Assembly (NCBI GenBank): GCA_965215035.1
Contig: OZ244040.1
Span: 1,426,001 to 1,490,000 of the forward strand
Source: Azophilus sp965215035
Lineage (GTDB): Bacteria > Pseudomonadota > Gammaproteobacteria > Pseudomonadales > Azotimanducaceae
Direction: 5' to 3'
DNA: 64,000 bases
Part shown: piece after piece, positions 49,585 to 58,167 of the stretch
Numbering within the stretch: the stretch's first letter is position 1
Layout: each line of letters begins with the position of its first letter
The notes under the pieces: generated by a model
What the model was told of the DNA's origin: nothing
Seen by the model: the letters and a program-made list of their open reading frames with translations, nothing else
Database searches by the model: none
Position numbers and translations under genes: made by a program

Positions 49585-52086
49585 ATGAGCGAGGGACGCG
49601 CACTGGTCAATCCCCAGGCCATCGGCTTTGGTGCCCGGCCCCTGGCCATGCCCGGCGGGGGCAATGTGCTTTGCGCGTCCGCCCTGTTTCCTTTCCGTCT
49701 TGCCGATGGCGCGCCGGTGAAGCCGGCAGACTGGTATGAGGCCGTGACCGTCCATGCAGGCACGGTGACGGCGCCCGACAGCATGGTGCCGCTGCCGCAG
49801 GCGGAGGTTCTGGTGCTGGGCGCACTGCCGCCACCGGTGGAGGATGCGCGTGAGGCGAGTTTGCGCTGTGGCGGGCTAGTCTGCCGCTTCATACTGCGCC
49901 CCGACCCCGAGGCACCGACGGCGCCGCTGACGCCGGGCCCCCAGGCGGCCGCCTGGCATGAGCGCGACAACCCGGTGGGACGCGGCGGCCCGGGCGACCA
50001 GCGGGTGCCGCTGATCATCGATGCCGAGCAACCGCAGCGGCCCCTTTGGTTGGGGGCAACGCCAATGGATCACCCGGTGCGCCTGCGTCGGATGGGCGTG
50101 CCAGACGAAAGTTCAGGAACCGGCTGGCCCGCTGATGCGGACCCCGCCCTGATGTACGAAGCCCACGAGAAACTGTGGACCCGCTCCCTGCACCCGGGCG
50201 ATCCCTTGACCCTGACCGGCCTACTGGCCGAGGACATGGACCTGCTGCTGCCGCCCTACCGCGTGACCATCGCCTCGTCGCGTTCGCCCCAGGGCCGTTG
50301 GTCCCTAGAGACGGTTCGCATCCACTGCCTGATGCTCATTCCCGCCGCTGGCTTGGCCGCCCTGGCCTGGCGGACCAGCATTTCCATCGGCGATGATGTC
50401 CTTGGCCAGAGCGTCCTGGCGTTGGTGGCCGCCCTCGAGGATCTGGACGCTGCCAAGCGCGACGAGCAGGATCTGGCGGAAATCGCCGTTGATCGCTGGT
50501 TGGACCCGGCCCGCGCCCTCGATGACCGGCCGCTGCTGCCGGCGGCTATGGCGGCGACTGTGGAGACGCCATTCGGAGCGCCGCCCGAGGGTGACCCCAT
50601 CGTCGCCCGCCAGGCGGCGGCCGATGCCTGGATGCGTGCGGAAATGGGCATGGAGGACGCCAATCCGTTCGGCGACGCGGCGCCGGAACCCGCCGGCGCG
50701 GTGGAGGAGGCGCAGCAGGCCATAGCCGGAGACGAGCCGCCGGACGCCAATGCCGTGGGCGCCGTGGCCACTACGGCGCTGGCGGCCGCCAAACGTCGGC
50801 ACGAGGAGGCGGGCTTCCCCGCCCCGGACGCAGAGGCCGAAAGAGAGCCAGAGCGGCGTGGCGCTGGGCTGGACGCGGAGGTGGCGCGGCGCCTCGCTGG
50901 GCCCTACCGGGCACCGCAGGAACTCACCATCGCCGAGCAGATTCGCACCAACGCCATCGAATCGGTGGACGCCGACGAAGTGCTGGCCAAGCTCGCCGAC
51001 GCCCGTAGCCAAAACGCGAATCCGCCCCTGTTCTGGCCGGCGCTCGAAGAGGCGGAGGCGATGCGCTTCGGCGAACAGCTTTGCGAGCGGCTGCGTAGCG
51101 GCGACCTCGGTCGCCATTTAGACGTTTCCGGGGTCATGGTCGCCGCTGCGGTGGGTGCGGCCGCGGGCGGCGAACCGGCTGACTCGCGGCCCGCCATCCA
51201 CGGCCGGCGCCTAGACGGTTTGCTGGCCGAGGAATCCACTTGGCGCAACGTCGAGTTCGCGGACTGCGAGTTTGTGGGCGGTAGTTTCGCCGGCGGGCGC
51301 TTCGAGTTTTGCGACTTTCGCGGCTGCGTCTTCGATGCCGTCAACCTCTCGCGGGCGACCATTGCGGACTGCCGCTTTCGCGACTGTGAGTTTCGCAACC
51401 TACGGGCCGTCTCGCCGGTCTGGACGGACTGCGCCTTCGAGGCTTGCCGGTTTGCGGAACTCTCACTGTCGGATGCGGCGCTGCGCGACCTCGAGTTCGT
51501 CGCCGGCGGCTGGTGCGACGTGCAGTTGGATCAGGGTCTGTTGGTTCAGGTGGTCTGGCGCGACATCGATCTGCAACAGGTGACCTTCAGCCTCACCCAT
51601 GCGCCCAACAGCCGCTTCGAGCGCGTGTCGATGTTCAAGCTGTGGGCAATGGGCAAGGGTTTTCCGGGCAGCGTCTTCACGGAGGTGCAGGCGTCCACCT
51701 GCGGCTTCCTGTCCGCCTGCCATTTCGATGAGGCCCAGTTTGAACGCTGCCGCTTCCTAGAGAGCGGCTTCACCAATGCGGTGTTCACCGACGCGGGCTT
51801 TGACCCCGGCTGCCGCTTTGACGCCTGCGATCTGACCGGTGCCGTGTTCCAGAACGCCGAGCTTGCCGAGGTGCGTTTTCTGAACTGCCCCATGGCCACC
51901 AGCGTCTGGTCCAACAGCAACGCCGTCGGCGCCTGGTTTTTCGGCTCATCCCTGCGTGGGGTGGACTTCGCCGACACCCGTCTGGCCGGCGCGGTCTTTG
52001 CGGACGCCGATGTCGAGGGCGCCAAATTTGAGGAGCGGGAGATTATCGGTGCGGATTTCCGTGGCACCAAGCGCTCTTCGGCATGA
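49585..52086 (+). CDS. DUF2169 adaptor fused to pentapeptide repeats
   Basis: An 833-residue protein. Residues 1-290 are a DUF2169 domain (WYEAVTVHAGTVTAPDSMVPLPQAEVLVLG, DPALMYEAHEKLWTRSLHPGDPLTLTGLLAED), a chaperone-adaptor that loads effectors on the VgrG/PAAR tip. An Ala/Glu-rich helical linker runs from about 290 to 530. From about 545 to the end there are pentapeptide-type repeats (VEFADCEFVGGSFAGGRFEFCDFRGCVFD, CDLTGAVFQNAELAEVRFLN), which fold as a square beta-helix. It follows the second spike gene by 19 bp. DUF2169 with pentapeptide repeats is a known combination in secretion clusters of this kind. Confidence 0.85.
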   Translation: MSEGRALVNPQAIGFGARPLAMPGGGNVLCASALFPFRLADGAPVKPADWYEAVTVHAGTVTAPDSMVPLPQAEVLVLGALPPPVEDAREASLRCGGLVCRFILRPDPEAPTAPLTPGPQAAAWHERDNPVGRGGPGDQRVPLIIDAEQPQRPLWLGATPMDHPVRLRRMGVPDESSGTGWPADADPALMYEAHEKLWTRSLHPGDPLTLTGLLAEDMDLLLPPYRVTIASSRSPQGRWSLETVRIHCLMLIPAAGLAALAWRTSISIGDDVLGQSVLALVAALEDLDAAKRDEQDLAEIAVDRWLDPARALDDRPLLPAAMAATVETPFGAPPEGDPIVARQAAADAWMRAEMGMEDANPFGDAAPEPAGAVEEAQQAIAGDEPPDANAVGAVATTALAAAKRRHEEAGFPAPDAEAEREPERRGAGLDAEVARRLAGPYRAPQELTIAEQIRTNAIESVDADEVLAKLADARSQNANPPLFWPALEEAEAMRFGEQLCERLRSGDLGRHLDVSGVMVAAAVGAAAGGEPADSRPAIHGRRLDGLLAEESTWRNVEFADCEFVGGSFAGGRFEFCDFRGCVFDAVNLSRATIADCRFRDCEFRNLRAVSPVWTDCAFEACRFAELSLSDAALRDLEFVAGGWCDVQLDQGLLVQVVWRDIDLQQVTFSLTHAPNSRFERVSMFKLWAMGKGFPGSVFTEVQASTCGFLSACHFDEAQFERCRFLESGFTNAVFTDAGFDPGCRFDACDLTGAVFQNAELAEVRFLNCPMATSVWSNSNAVGAWFFGSSLRGVDFADTRLAGAVFADADVEGAKFEEREIIGADFRGTKRSSA

Positions 52087-52112
52087 AGGGGCCTTACCCG
52101 GCCGGGCATGGG

Positions 52113-52143
52113 TTGTGGCTGGCGCCCGCCGATGTGCTACTAT
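52113..52143 (+). promoter_or_regulatory. candidate promoter before tssB
   Basis: TGCTACTAT at 52135-52143 looks like an extended -10 element (TGnTACTAT). A weak -35, TTGTGG, lies at 52113-52118 (19-bp spacer). The 163-bp gap before tssB would suit a separate promoter for the sheath genes. Confidence 0.3.
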
Positions 52144-52249
52144 CGGCCCTTGTCGGTGCGCCCGCCCCGGTGCGGTGAGCGGCGTCTAGGCAAGGGCCCA
52201 TTGGGCAAGGTTCCGATTTGGGTAGGAGTGACTGGCAAGGAGCGAACAA

Positions 52250-52774
52250 ATGGCCGATTCAAGTCAGCGACGGGTGGGGCGGGTGCGCCCGCCTCGGGTG
52301 CAAATTACCTATGACGTAGAGGATGGCGGCGCCACTGAATCTCGGGAGCTGCCCATGGTGGTGGGCGTCATTTCCGACCTGTCCGGCGATTCCGACGATC
52401 CGGTGGAGTACAAGGATCGGGACTTTGCGGAGGTGGAGCAGGGCGGCGTGGACCGGCTTATGACGCGCATCAATCCGACCCTGGAGTTCTCCGTTCCCAA
52501 CGAGATATCGGGGGAGGACGAAGACTTCCAGGTGTCGCTGCAATTCAATTCCGTAGAGGATTTTTCGCCAATGGGCGTTGCCGCACAGGTGCCGCAGACC
52601 GCCAAGCTGCTGGAGCTGCGGCGCCAGCTTGCCGACCTGTATGGCAAGGTGGAGGCCAACGACAAGCTTGACGGCATTCTTGGCGAGGTGCTCGCCAACG
52701 ACAGCAAGCGGGAGGAGCTAGAAGCTCAACTCGGCAATCTCGGCGGCGATGACCAAGGCGAAGGAGGGACTTAA
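52250..52774 (+). CDS. tssB: type VI secretion sheath small subunit TssB/VipA
   Basis: TssB pairs with TssC to form the contractile sheath. The 174-residue protein has the normal length. VRPPRVQITYDVEDGGATESRELPMVVGVISDLSG is the family N-terminus, then INPTLEFSVPNEISGEDEDFQVSLQFNSVEDFSPMGVAAQVPQTAKLLELRRQLADLYGKVEAN and a C-terminal helix. AAGGAG stands eight bases before the ATG. It is followed by tssC after three bases. Confidence 0.95.
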   Translation: MADSSQRRVGRVRPPRVQITYDVEDGGATESRELPMVVGVISDLSGDSDDPVEYKDRDFAEVEQGGVDRLMTRINPTLEFSVPNEISGEDEDFQVSLQFNSVEDFSPMGVAAQVPQTAKLLELRRQLADLYGKVEANDKLDGILGEVLANDSKREELEAQLGNLGGDDQGEGGT

Positions 52775-52777
52775 GCG

Positions 52778-54253
52778 ATGGCGAAGGGTGCACAACAGCA
52801 GACTTCGGTGCCGGGCGTTGCGTCGGGCACTATTCTGGAACAGATCTTCGATGACGGACGCCTGGTACGCGACAGCCATCAGGTCGATGGTGCCCGCGGC
52901 ATGCTGCAGGGTTTTCTGGAGGAGGCCACCAAGGCCGGGGTGAGTGTGGAAGGCGGCGCCAAGCGCGCCATCGCCGAGCGCATTGCCGCCCTTGATCGGC
53001 TGATCTCCGCCCAGGTCAACGCTGTTCTTCACCACGACAAGTTCCAGAAGCTGGAATCGAGCTGGCGCAACCTCGACCGGCTGGTCTCGGAGAACGAACT
53101 TTCCTCATCCATGAAGGTGCGGGTGTTCAACGCCCATCGCAAGGAGATTGCGCGGGACTTCGCCCGGGCGCCGGGGTTCGATCAATCCCACTTCTTCAAA
53201 AGCGTTTACGAGGACGAATACGGCACCCTGGGCGGCTCCCCGTACACCTTTCTGCTCGGCGACATGGAGTTCGGACGGACGCCTCCAGACCTGCAGTTTC
53301 TGCGGGAAATTTCCGCGGTGGCGGCCATGGCCCATGCGCCCTTCCTCGCCAGTGCGGACCCGCGGCTGTTCGATCTCGACAGCTTCACCGAACTGGACCG
53401 GCCCATCGATATCGCCAAGATCTTCGAATCCAGCGAAATGGCCGCCTGGAACTCCCTGCGCGACAGCCCGGATTCCCGCTACCTGGTGTTGACGGCGCCG
53501 CGCACCCTGGTTCGCCAGCCCTGGGGGCCTGACTCGGCACCGGTGGAAGAGATGGATTTCGAAGAAGACATCGAGGGCGATCACAGCAAATACCTATGGG
53601 GGCCTTCGGCTTGGGCAATGGGTGGCCTGGTCATGAAGTCCTTTGCCGAGTATGGCTGGCCTTCGGCGATTCGCGGCACCGAGACGGGTGGCAAGGTCGG
53701 CAACTTGCCGCTGCACACCTACCCATCCCTGACGGGCTCCAGGATCACCAAGTGCCCCACGGAGACATCCATTACCGACCGGCGTGAAAAGGAGCTGTCC
53801 GACCAGGGCGTCGTCGGCCTTTGTCACGCCAGGAACACGGACTATGCCGTGGTGTTCTCTGGGTCGACCGTCAACCGCCCACAGAAATTCGTCGAAGAGG
53901 AGGCGAACGCCAACGCCAGGCTGTCGGCTAGCTTGCCGTACATACTGGCCTGCTCGCGGTTCGCCCACTACCTGAAGGCGATCATGCGCGACAAGGTGGG
54001 GGGCTTCTCGTCCCGGGAAGATGTGGAGCGCCACCTGAACACTTGGATCGCCCAGTACGTCACGGCGGATGATTCCGCTTCCCACGCCACCAAGGCGCGC
54101 TATCCCCTGCGGGAGGCGCGCATCCAGGTGCGGGACGTGCCGGGCAAGCCGGGCTCCTATACGGCAGTGGCGCACTTGCGGCCGCACTTCCAGCTTGAGG
54201 AACTGACCGCGTCCCTGCGCTTGGTGGCGGACCTGCCCTCAACCTCCGCCTAA
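52778..54253 (+). CDS. tssC: type VI secretion sheath large subunit TssC/VipB
   Basis: A 491-residue sheath protein. Diagnostic stretches include IAALDRLISAQVNAVLHHDKFQKLESSWRNLDRLV, the start of the sheath core. GTLGGSPYTFLLGDMEFGRTPPDLQFLREISAVAAMAHAPFLASADP, AAWNSLRDSPDSRYLVLTAPR and RFAHYLKAIMRDKVGGFSSREDVERHLNTWIAQYV follow. The C-terminus RLVADLPSTSA is short. Length and motifs fit TssC. It is co-transcribed with tssB. Confidence 0.96.
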   Translation: MAKGAQQQTSVPGVASGTILEQIFDDGRLVRDSHQVDGARGMLQGFLEEATKAGVSVEGGAKRAIAERIAALDRLISAQVNAVLHHDKFQKLESSWRNLDRLVSENELSSSMKVRVFNAHRKEIARDFARAPGFDQSHFFKSVYEDEYGTLGGSPYTFLLGDMEFGRTPPDLQFLREISAVAAMAHAPFLASADPRLFDLDSFTELDRPIDIAKIFESSEMAAWNSLRDSPDSRYLVLTAPRTLVRQPWGPDSAPVEEMDFEEDIEGDHSKYLWGPSAWAMGGLVMKSFAEYGWPSAIRGTETGGKVGNLPLHTYPSLTGSRITKCPTETSITDRREKELSDQGVVGLCHARNTDYAVVFSGSTVNRPQKFVEEEANANARLSASLPYILACSRFAHYLKAIMRDKVGGFSSREDVERHLNTWIAQYVTADDSASHATKARYPLREARIQVRDVPGKPGSYTAVAHLRPHFQLEELTASLRLVADLPSTSA

Positions 54254-54510
54254 CAGCCCGCGGCCAAAGTCGGCCTGCATTGGACCGCCGATGCATCCCG
54301 CCTTAGAGCCTTGCTCGTCGCGCAAAACTGACCGCGCCCCGCGCGCCTGGTGTCTTGCCGGATGTTCCCGTCTGACCGGGCTGCGCTGCGCCTTGCTCGG
54401 CGCGGGCGGCGCGAACCCTGGACGGCCTCGGTGCCAGACCGGGCGTTCGCCGCAGGCGGTTGACGCCCGGGCAGCCTGAGCCGGGTGCCCGACGCAAAGG
54501 CGCCGGAACC

Positions 54511-55977
54511 ATGTTTCTCGATTCGCGCCTAGCCGAAGCCTGGCGGTTCCGCACCGCCCGCGACCCCGGTGTGGAGACACTGGTTGGTGCCTGGTCCGGT
54601 GCCTCCCTGCGGCGGCGCGCCGCCATGTTCGCCGCCCAGGGCGACTTGGTGCGGGCTGGCGCCTGTGGCGGCAAAGGCTGGCGGCAGCTAGCGGACGGCG
54701 ACGTACTTGGCGCTTTGCGGGTGGCGCGCGGTGCCCGCGAGTCCGGCAAGGGAACGCCCGAAGTCTTGTTGGAGTGCGAGGCCATGTTCGCCGCCGGCGC
54801 GGTGGTTGCCGCCCTGCGGCAGTTGCAGCAACTGCATCGGCAGGGTGACGCCACCGCCACGCTGGCGTTGGCCCGCCGCCGCCACATTCTTGGCGACCAC
54901 CAAGGTGCCGAAGCGGTTGCGCAAGCCCTGCCGCTGCACGCCCATGCGGCTTTGACCGGTGCCCGGGCGGCGTTGGCCCATGGCGGCGAAGCCGCGGCCC
55001 GACGCTTCATCGAACCCTTCCTGATTGGGCTGGCACCCATTCCAGAGCCGGCGGTGGCGGGCGCATTCGCCATTGTGGCCGCAACCCTGCTGGCCCGGGA
55101 GGGCGCTCAGCAAGACTTGCAGCGCTTTGCCGCCAATTTGCTGGCGACCCCGGATCTTGCTGAGGACATGATGCCCACCGTGGCCCGCACGGCCTGGACC
55201 GCGGGTTTGGGACAGCAGGCGTGGCAGCGCTTTAACGATGCGAACAATCCCTGGATGACCGCCGGCCGTTTGGAGTTGGCGACCCTGGCCGGCGATGCGG
55301 ACTTGGCGGTGCAGCTAATGCACAAGGCCGGGCCCCTAGGTGCGCCCGCCAAGGCCGCCCTGCTGCTGCTGCGCGGTGACCCGCCCAAGGACGCCGATGC
55401 CGTAGGCGAGGAGCTGTTCACCGCCGGTCGCTCCATACATGTCTGGCGCACGCATCCCCATCGCTGGCAACCCTGGATTGATGCGGCGCTCCAGTCCCCC
55501 GCAGCAGTTGAGCTCTTTGATTTGGCGGCCAATAGGCTGCCCGATGAGCAGGCCGTGCCTGCGGGGGTTCTGGACGATGGCGCCCTGGTTGGGCTGCTGG
55601 CGCCGGCACCGGTCGCCAAGGGCTCCGTGCAGGGGTCGGGCGTTTGGATCGAAGCGCCGCTGTGCCAGGGCGTGGGCGTTGGCCACGATTGGCCAGAAGA
55701 GGAAACCCGCAGTCTCGCCGAGAGCGTCGACGCGGCCCCCCGGACCAAGGCGGCGGTTTGGGTGCTGGGTGCGGAATCGGCGCTCGCCCGCGCCCATGAG
55801 GGAAAACCAACGGTGGTGGTGGCGCCGCCGGGCGATCCCTTTTGGGCCGGCCCGCTCCCGGAACAGGCTTGGCCGGCCTTTCGCGTGGTTCGGGCGGACG
55901 CCCGCACGGGCTGGGCCGGGGCCGGCAAACGGGCTGGCGAGCTGGCTAGGGGGCTGCAGCAGGGGGGCGACCGATGA
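54511..55977 (+). CDS. helical-repeat protein of the secretion locus
   Basis: A 488-residue, Ala/Leu-rich protein predicted to be almost all helix. TPR-like helix pairs run through about residues 40 to 330 (AAMFAAQGDLVRAGACGGKGWRQLADGDVLGALRVARGAR, LARRRHILGDHQGAEAVAQALP). A C-terminal part contains QSPAAVELFDLAANRLPD and a Pro/Ala segment. No signal peptide is present. It may be a scaffold or chaperone for the secretion apparatus. No named family was recognised. The 257 bp before it hold nothing clear. Its end overlaps the next start (ATGA). Confidence 0.6.
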   Translation: MFLDSRLAEAWRFRTARDPGVETLVGAWSGASLRRRAAMFAAQGDLVRAGACGGKGWRQLADGDVLGALRVARGARESGKGTPEVLLECEAMFAAGAVVAALRQLQQLHRQGDATATLALARRRHILGDHQGAEAVAQALPLHAHAALTGARAALAHGGEAAARRFIEPFLIGLAPIPEPAVAGAFAIVAATLLAREGAQQDLQRFAANLLATPDLAEDMMPTVARTAWTAGLGQQAWQRFNDANNPWMTAGRLELATLAGDADLAVQLMHKAGPLGAPAKAALLLLRGDPPKDADAVGEELFTAGRSIHVWRTHPHRWQPWIDAALQSPAAVELFDLAANRLPDEQAVPAGVLDDGALVGLLAPAPVAKGSVQGSGVWIEAPLCQGVGVGHDWPEEETRSLAESVDAAPRTKAAVWVLGAESALARAHEGKPTVVVAPPGDPFWAGPLPEQAWPAFRVVRADARTGWAGAGKRAGELARGLQQGGDR

Positions 55978-57026
55978 TCTATCGCGACACGCAAGGGGCC
56001 CATCGCGATGCGGGCATTCCGGTCACCGGCCGGAGCTGGAGCGATCAGCGGGTCAGCGGCGACGACCTAGCTGGGGTGATCTTTCAGGATTGCGTTTTCG
56101 ACGGGGTGGTTTTTTCCGGCGTGAACCTGCTGCAGACCCTGTTCCTGAACTGCCAATTCCAGGACTGCCGCTTCGCCGCCTGCACGCTGGTGCAGACCCG
56201 CTGGGTGGAATGCCAGGGCTCCAACATCGCCATTGCCGACGGGGAGCTTGCCGAAGTGCTGTTGGCGGGTACCCGCTTGGATCGGCTGGTGATCGAGCAG
56301 GCCGGGCGGCAGGTGGTGCTCGCCGACAGCCAGATCGGGCACCTGCAATTCGACAGTGCCGGCTGCGCCCAGGACGGGCCAGCCATCTCATCGTGCACGT
56401 TCAAGCAACTGTCGGCGGAAAATGCCGTCTGGACCGGGGCCAGCGCCGTTGCCCTCGACTTCAGTTGCTGCTCCTTTGCGGGGGCCCGGTTCGAGCGGTG
56501 CAACTTCGTGCGTTCAGCCGCCCGCGAGGTGGATTTTTCCCCCATCGTCCTAGAAGCCTGCAACCTCTACCAAAGCGACTTGGCCGCCGCCCGCTTTCGC
56601 CATGCCGAGCGGACCATCTTTGCCGAGTGCCAGCTAGCCGGGGCGGACTTCCGCGAAGCCGCCCTAGCGGGTGCGCTGTTCGCCAAGGTCCAAGCCCCCG
56701 AGGCCCGTTTTGACGGTGCCCGCCTGCAGGGTGCCATGTTTCCCAACGCCGTCTTGTCCGGTGCCTCCCTGGTTGGTGCCTTGGCCCAACAAAGCGTGTG
56801 GACCGATGCGCTGCTGCAGGATGCGGACCTGGCCGGCATGGACGCTACCCAAGCCGTGCTGCGCAATGCTGTGCTGGCCGGGGCAAGGGTGGAAGGGGCG
56901 CGGTTCGTCGCCGCGGACCTGCACGGCGTTAAGGAAGCCCTGTCCGGCGCCGACCTGCGCGACGCGCGCAACACCGTACAATGGCGCGCGGAGCTTGAGG
57001 ACGAGGCCCGGAAGGAGCCCTCCTGA
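55974..57026 (+). CDS. pentapeptide-repeat protein
   Basis: A 350-residue protein made largely of pentapeptide repeats (A(D/N)Lxx type). Examples are VIFQDCVFDGVVFSGVNLLQTLFLNCQFQDCRFAACTL, CNLYQSDLAAARFRHAERTIFAECQLAGADFREAALAGALF and ADLAGMDATQAVLRNAVLAGARVEGARFVAADL. It should form a right-handed quadrilateral beta-helix. It resembles the C-terminal half of the DUF2169 protein at 49585, so it may be a detached partner. Translation is coupled to the helical-repeat protein by ATGA overlap. Confidence 0.8.
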   Translation: MIYRDTQGAHRDAGIPVTGRSWSDQRVSGDDLAGVIFQDCVFDGVVFSGVNLLQTLFLNCQFQDCRFAACTLVQTRWVECQGSNIAIADGELAEVLLAGTRLDRLVIEQAGRQVVLADSQIGHLQFDSAGCAQDGPAISSCTFKQLSAENAVWTGASAVALDFSCCSFAGARFERCNFVRSAAREVDFSPIVLEACNLYQSDLAAARFRHAERTIFAECQLAGADFREAALAGALFAKVQAPEARFDGARLQGAMFPNAVLSGASLVGALAQQSVWTDALLQDADLAGMDATQAVLRNAVLAGARVEGARFVAADLHGVKEALSGADLRDARNTVQWRAELEDEARKEPS

Positions 57027-57067
57027 ACCCTGGGGATGCCCCCTCACGCTCTCCGGCTGAGGGTTCT

Positions 57068-57637
57068 TCACCTGCGGCGGCGGCGCGGGCCATCCACCAG
57101 CTTGGACAGGCTGTTTTGCGCGGCCTGCAGGTCCGTTTGGCGGAACCCCCCGGCGCCGCGGCGGGCGGACGCCTGGTTGCGGACGGCGGTGATGAAACGC
57201 TGTTGGGGTGCCAGCGCGGCGATCAGCAGGGACATGCGTCCGAAGCCCAGTACATCCGGGTTTAGCACCAGAATCTCCATGATGTCACGATCTGCCAGCA
57301 GCCGCTCCAAGCGCGGCAATGGACTGTTGAGAGGCTCGGCGATCTCGCGCACCACGGTGAATACCTGGCGGTGCCGCAAAGCCATCCACTCCGAGATTTC
57401 CGCCACCTGGCTGTTGATGACCTCGACCTGTATCGGGCTGGGCGCGGCGCGGGCGTAGATGGCGCTGCGCCCGGACCCTCTGACCGGCACACGCACATAC
57501 CACCGGCCGGTGGGCGAGCGCTCGCTGGGCACCGGCAGAATGCCGCGCTTCAACATGCGGTAGGCGGTGATCCGCGAAATGCCCTGGGTGCGTGCCCACT
57601 CCGAAAGCCGCAAGCGCTCCGTACCGTCGCTTTCCAC
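57068..57637 (-). CDS. IS607-resolvase-like protein lacking the catalytic serine (putative regulator)
   Basis: A 189-residue protein. Residues 8-45 are a MerR-like HTH of the IS607 type (LRLSEWARTQGISRITAYRMLKRGILPVPSERSPTGRWYV). The next part keeps the resolvase layout: AIYARAAPSPIQVEVINSQVAEISEWM, then VVREIAEPLNSPLPRLERLLADRDIMEILVLNPDVLGFGRMSLL. In active enzymes YARVSS carries the nucleophilic Ser, but here it is YARAAPS, so that serine appears lost. The protein may be a domesticated DNA-binding regulator of the locus. The start is GTG 57637. It is convergent with the pentapeptide gene and divergent from hipB. Confidence 0.65.
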   Translation of the reverse strand: MESDGTERLRLSEWARTQGISRITAYRMLKRGILPVPSERSPTGRWYVRVPVRGSGRSAIYARAAPSPIQVEVINSQVAEISEWMALRHRQVFTVVREIAEPLNSPLPRLERLLADRDIMEILVLNPDVLGFGRMSLLIAALAPQQRFITAVRNQASARRGAGGFRQTDLQAAQNSLSKLVDGPRRRRR

Positions 57638-57784
57638 CGGTCAGCAGCCCCGTCTGTTCATGCCCATCAAAGCCTGTTCCCCGCAAGCCGCCAGTCTAAC
57701 ATGGCGACCGCACCGGCCATTTCACCACACCAGCCAAGAATATACAGATTTAGGCATAATCGATCCTATTTATCTCTCATCATA

Positions 57785-57790
57785 TATAAT
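57785..57790 (+). promoter_or_regulatory. candidate -10 element before hipB
   Basis: TATAAT occurs in an AT-rich block 45 bp upstream of the hipB ATG. No good -35 hexamer is seen at the proper distance. The AT-rich block (57735-57792) is shared by the divergent resolvase-like gene. Confidence 0.35.
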
Positions 57791-57834
57791 GCTCGCCGTG
57801 TTCGTCTGGGCCGATCAACTGAACCGAGGGTGTC

Positions 57835-58167
57835 ATGTCCCAGCAAAGGCTTGAACTGGCAGGGTGGCCGCAGGCGTTTCGTCAGGCCAGGGCGGATGAC
57901 GGGTTGACTCAAATCGACGTCGCCCGGCTCGCTGGATTGCCCCAGGGCCAAGTCTCGCGAATCGAAAACGGCATGGTGGATCCCCGGCTATCCAGCGCCG
58001 TGCGTTTGGCCTGGGCGTTGCGTCTCGACCCCATGCTTGTCCCGAAGCGGGCCCGGGCCGCCGTACTCGACATACTGCGAAACTTCCAGGGCGAAGATAC
58101 CAGCAACCTGTCCGCAGTGGATCTGCTTATCGGGAGGGGCACCGATGGCTCGTTCGTCAACCGATGA
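57835..58167 (+). CDS. hipB: HipB-like XRE-family antitoxin
   Basis: A 110-residue protein with one XRE helix-turn-helix: FRQARADDGLTQIDVARLAGLPQGQVSRIENGMVDPRLSSAVRLAWALRLDPMLV. The C-terminal tail (DLLIGRGTDGSFVNR) follows. HipB binds and neutralises HipA and represses the operon. It overlaps hipA by 23 bp, as is common. The pair sits inside a type VI secretion locus between the pentapeptide gene and tssE, on the same strand as the secretion genes. Confidence 0.85.
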   Translation: MSQQRLELAGWPQAFRQARADDGLTQIDVARLAGLPQGQVSRIENGMVDPRLSSAVRLAWALRLDPMLVPKRARAAVLDILRNFQGEDTSNLSAVDLLIGRGTDGSFVNR

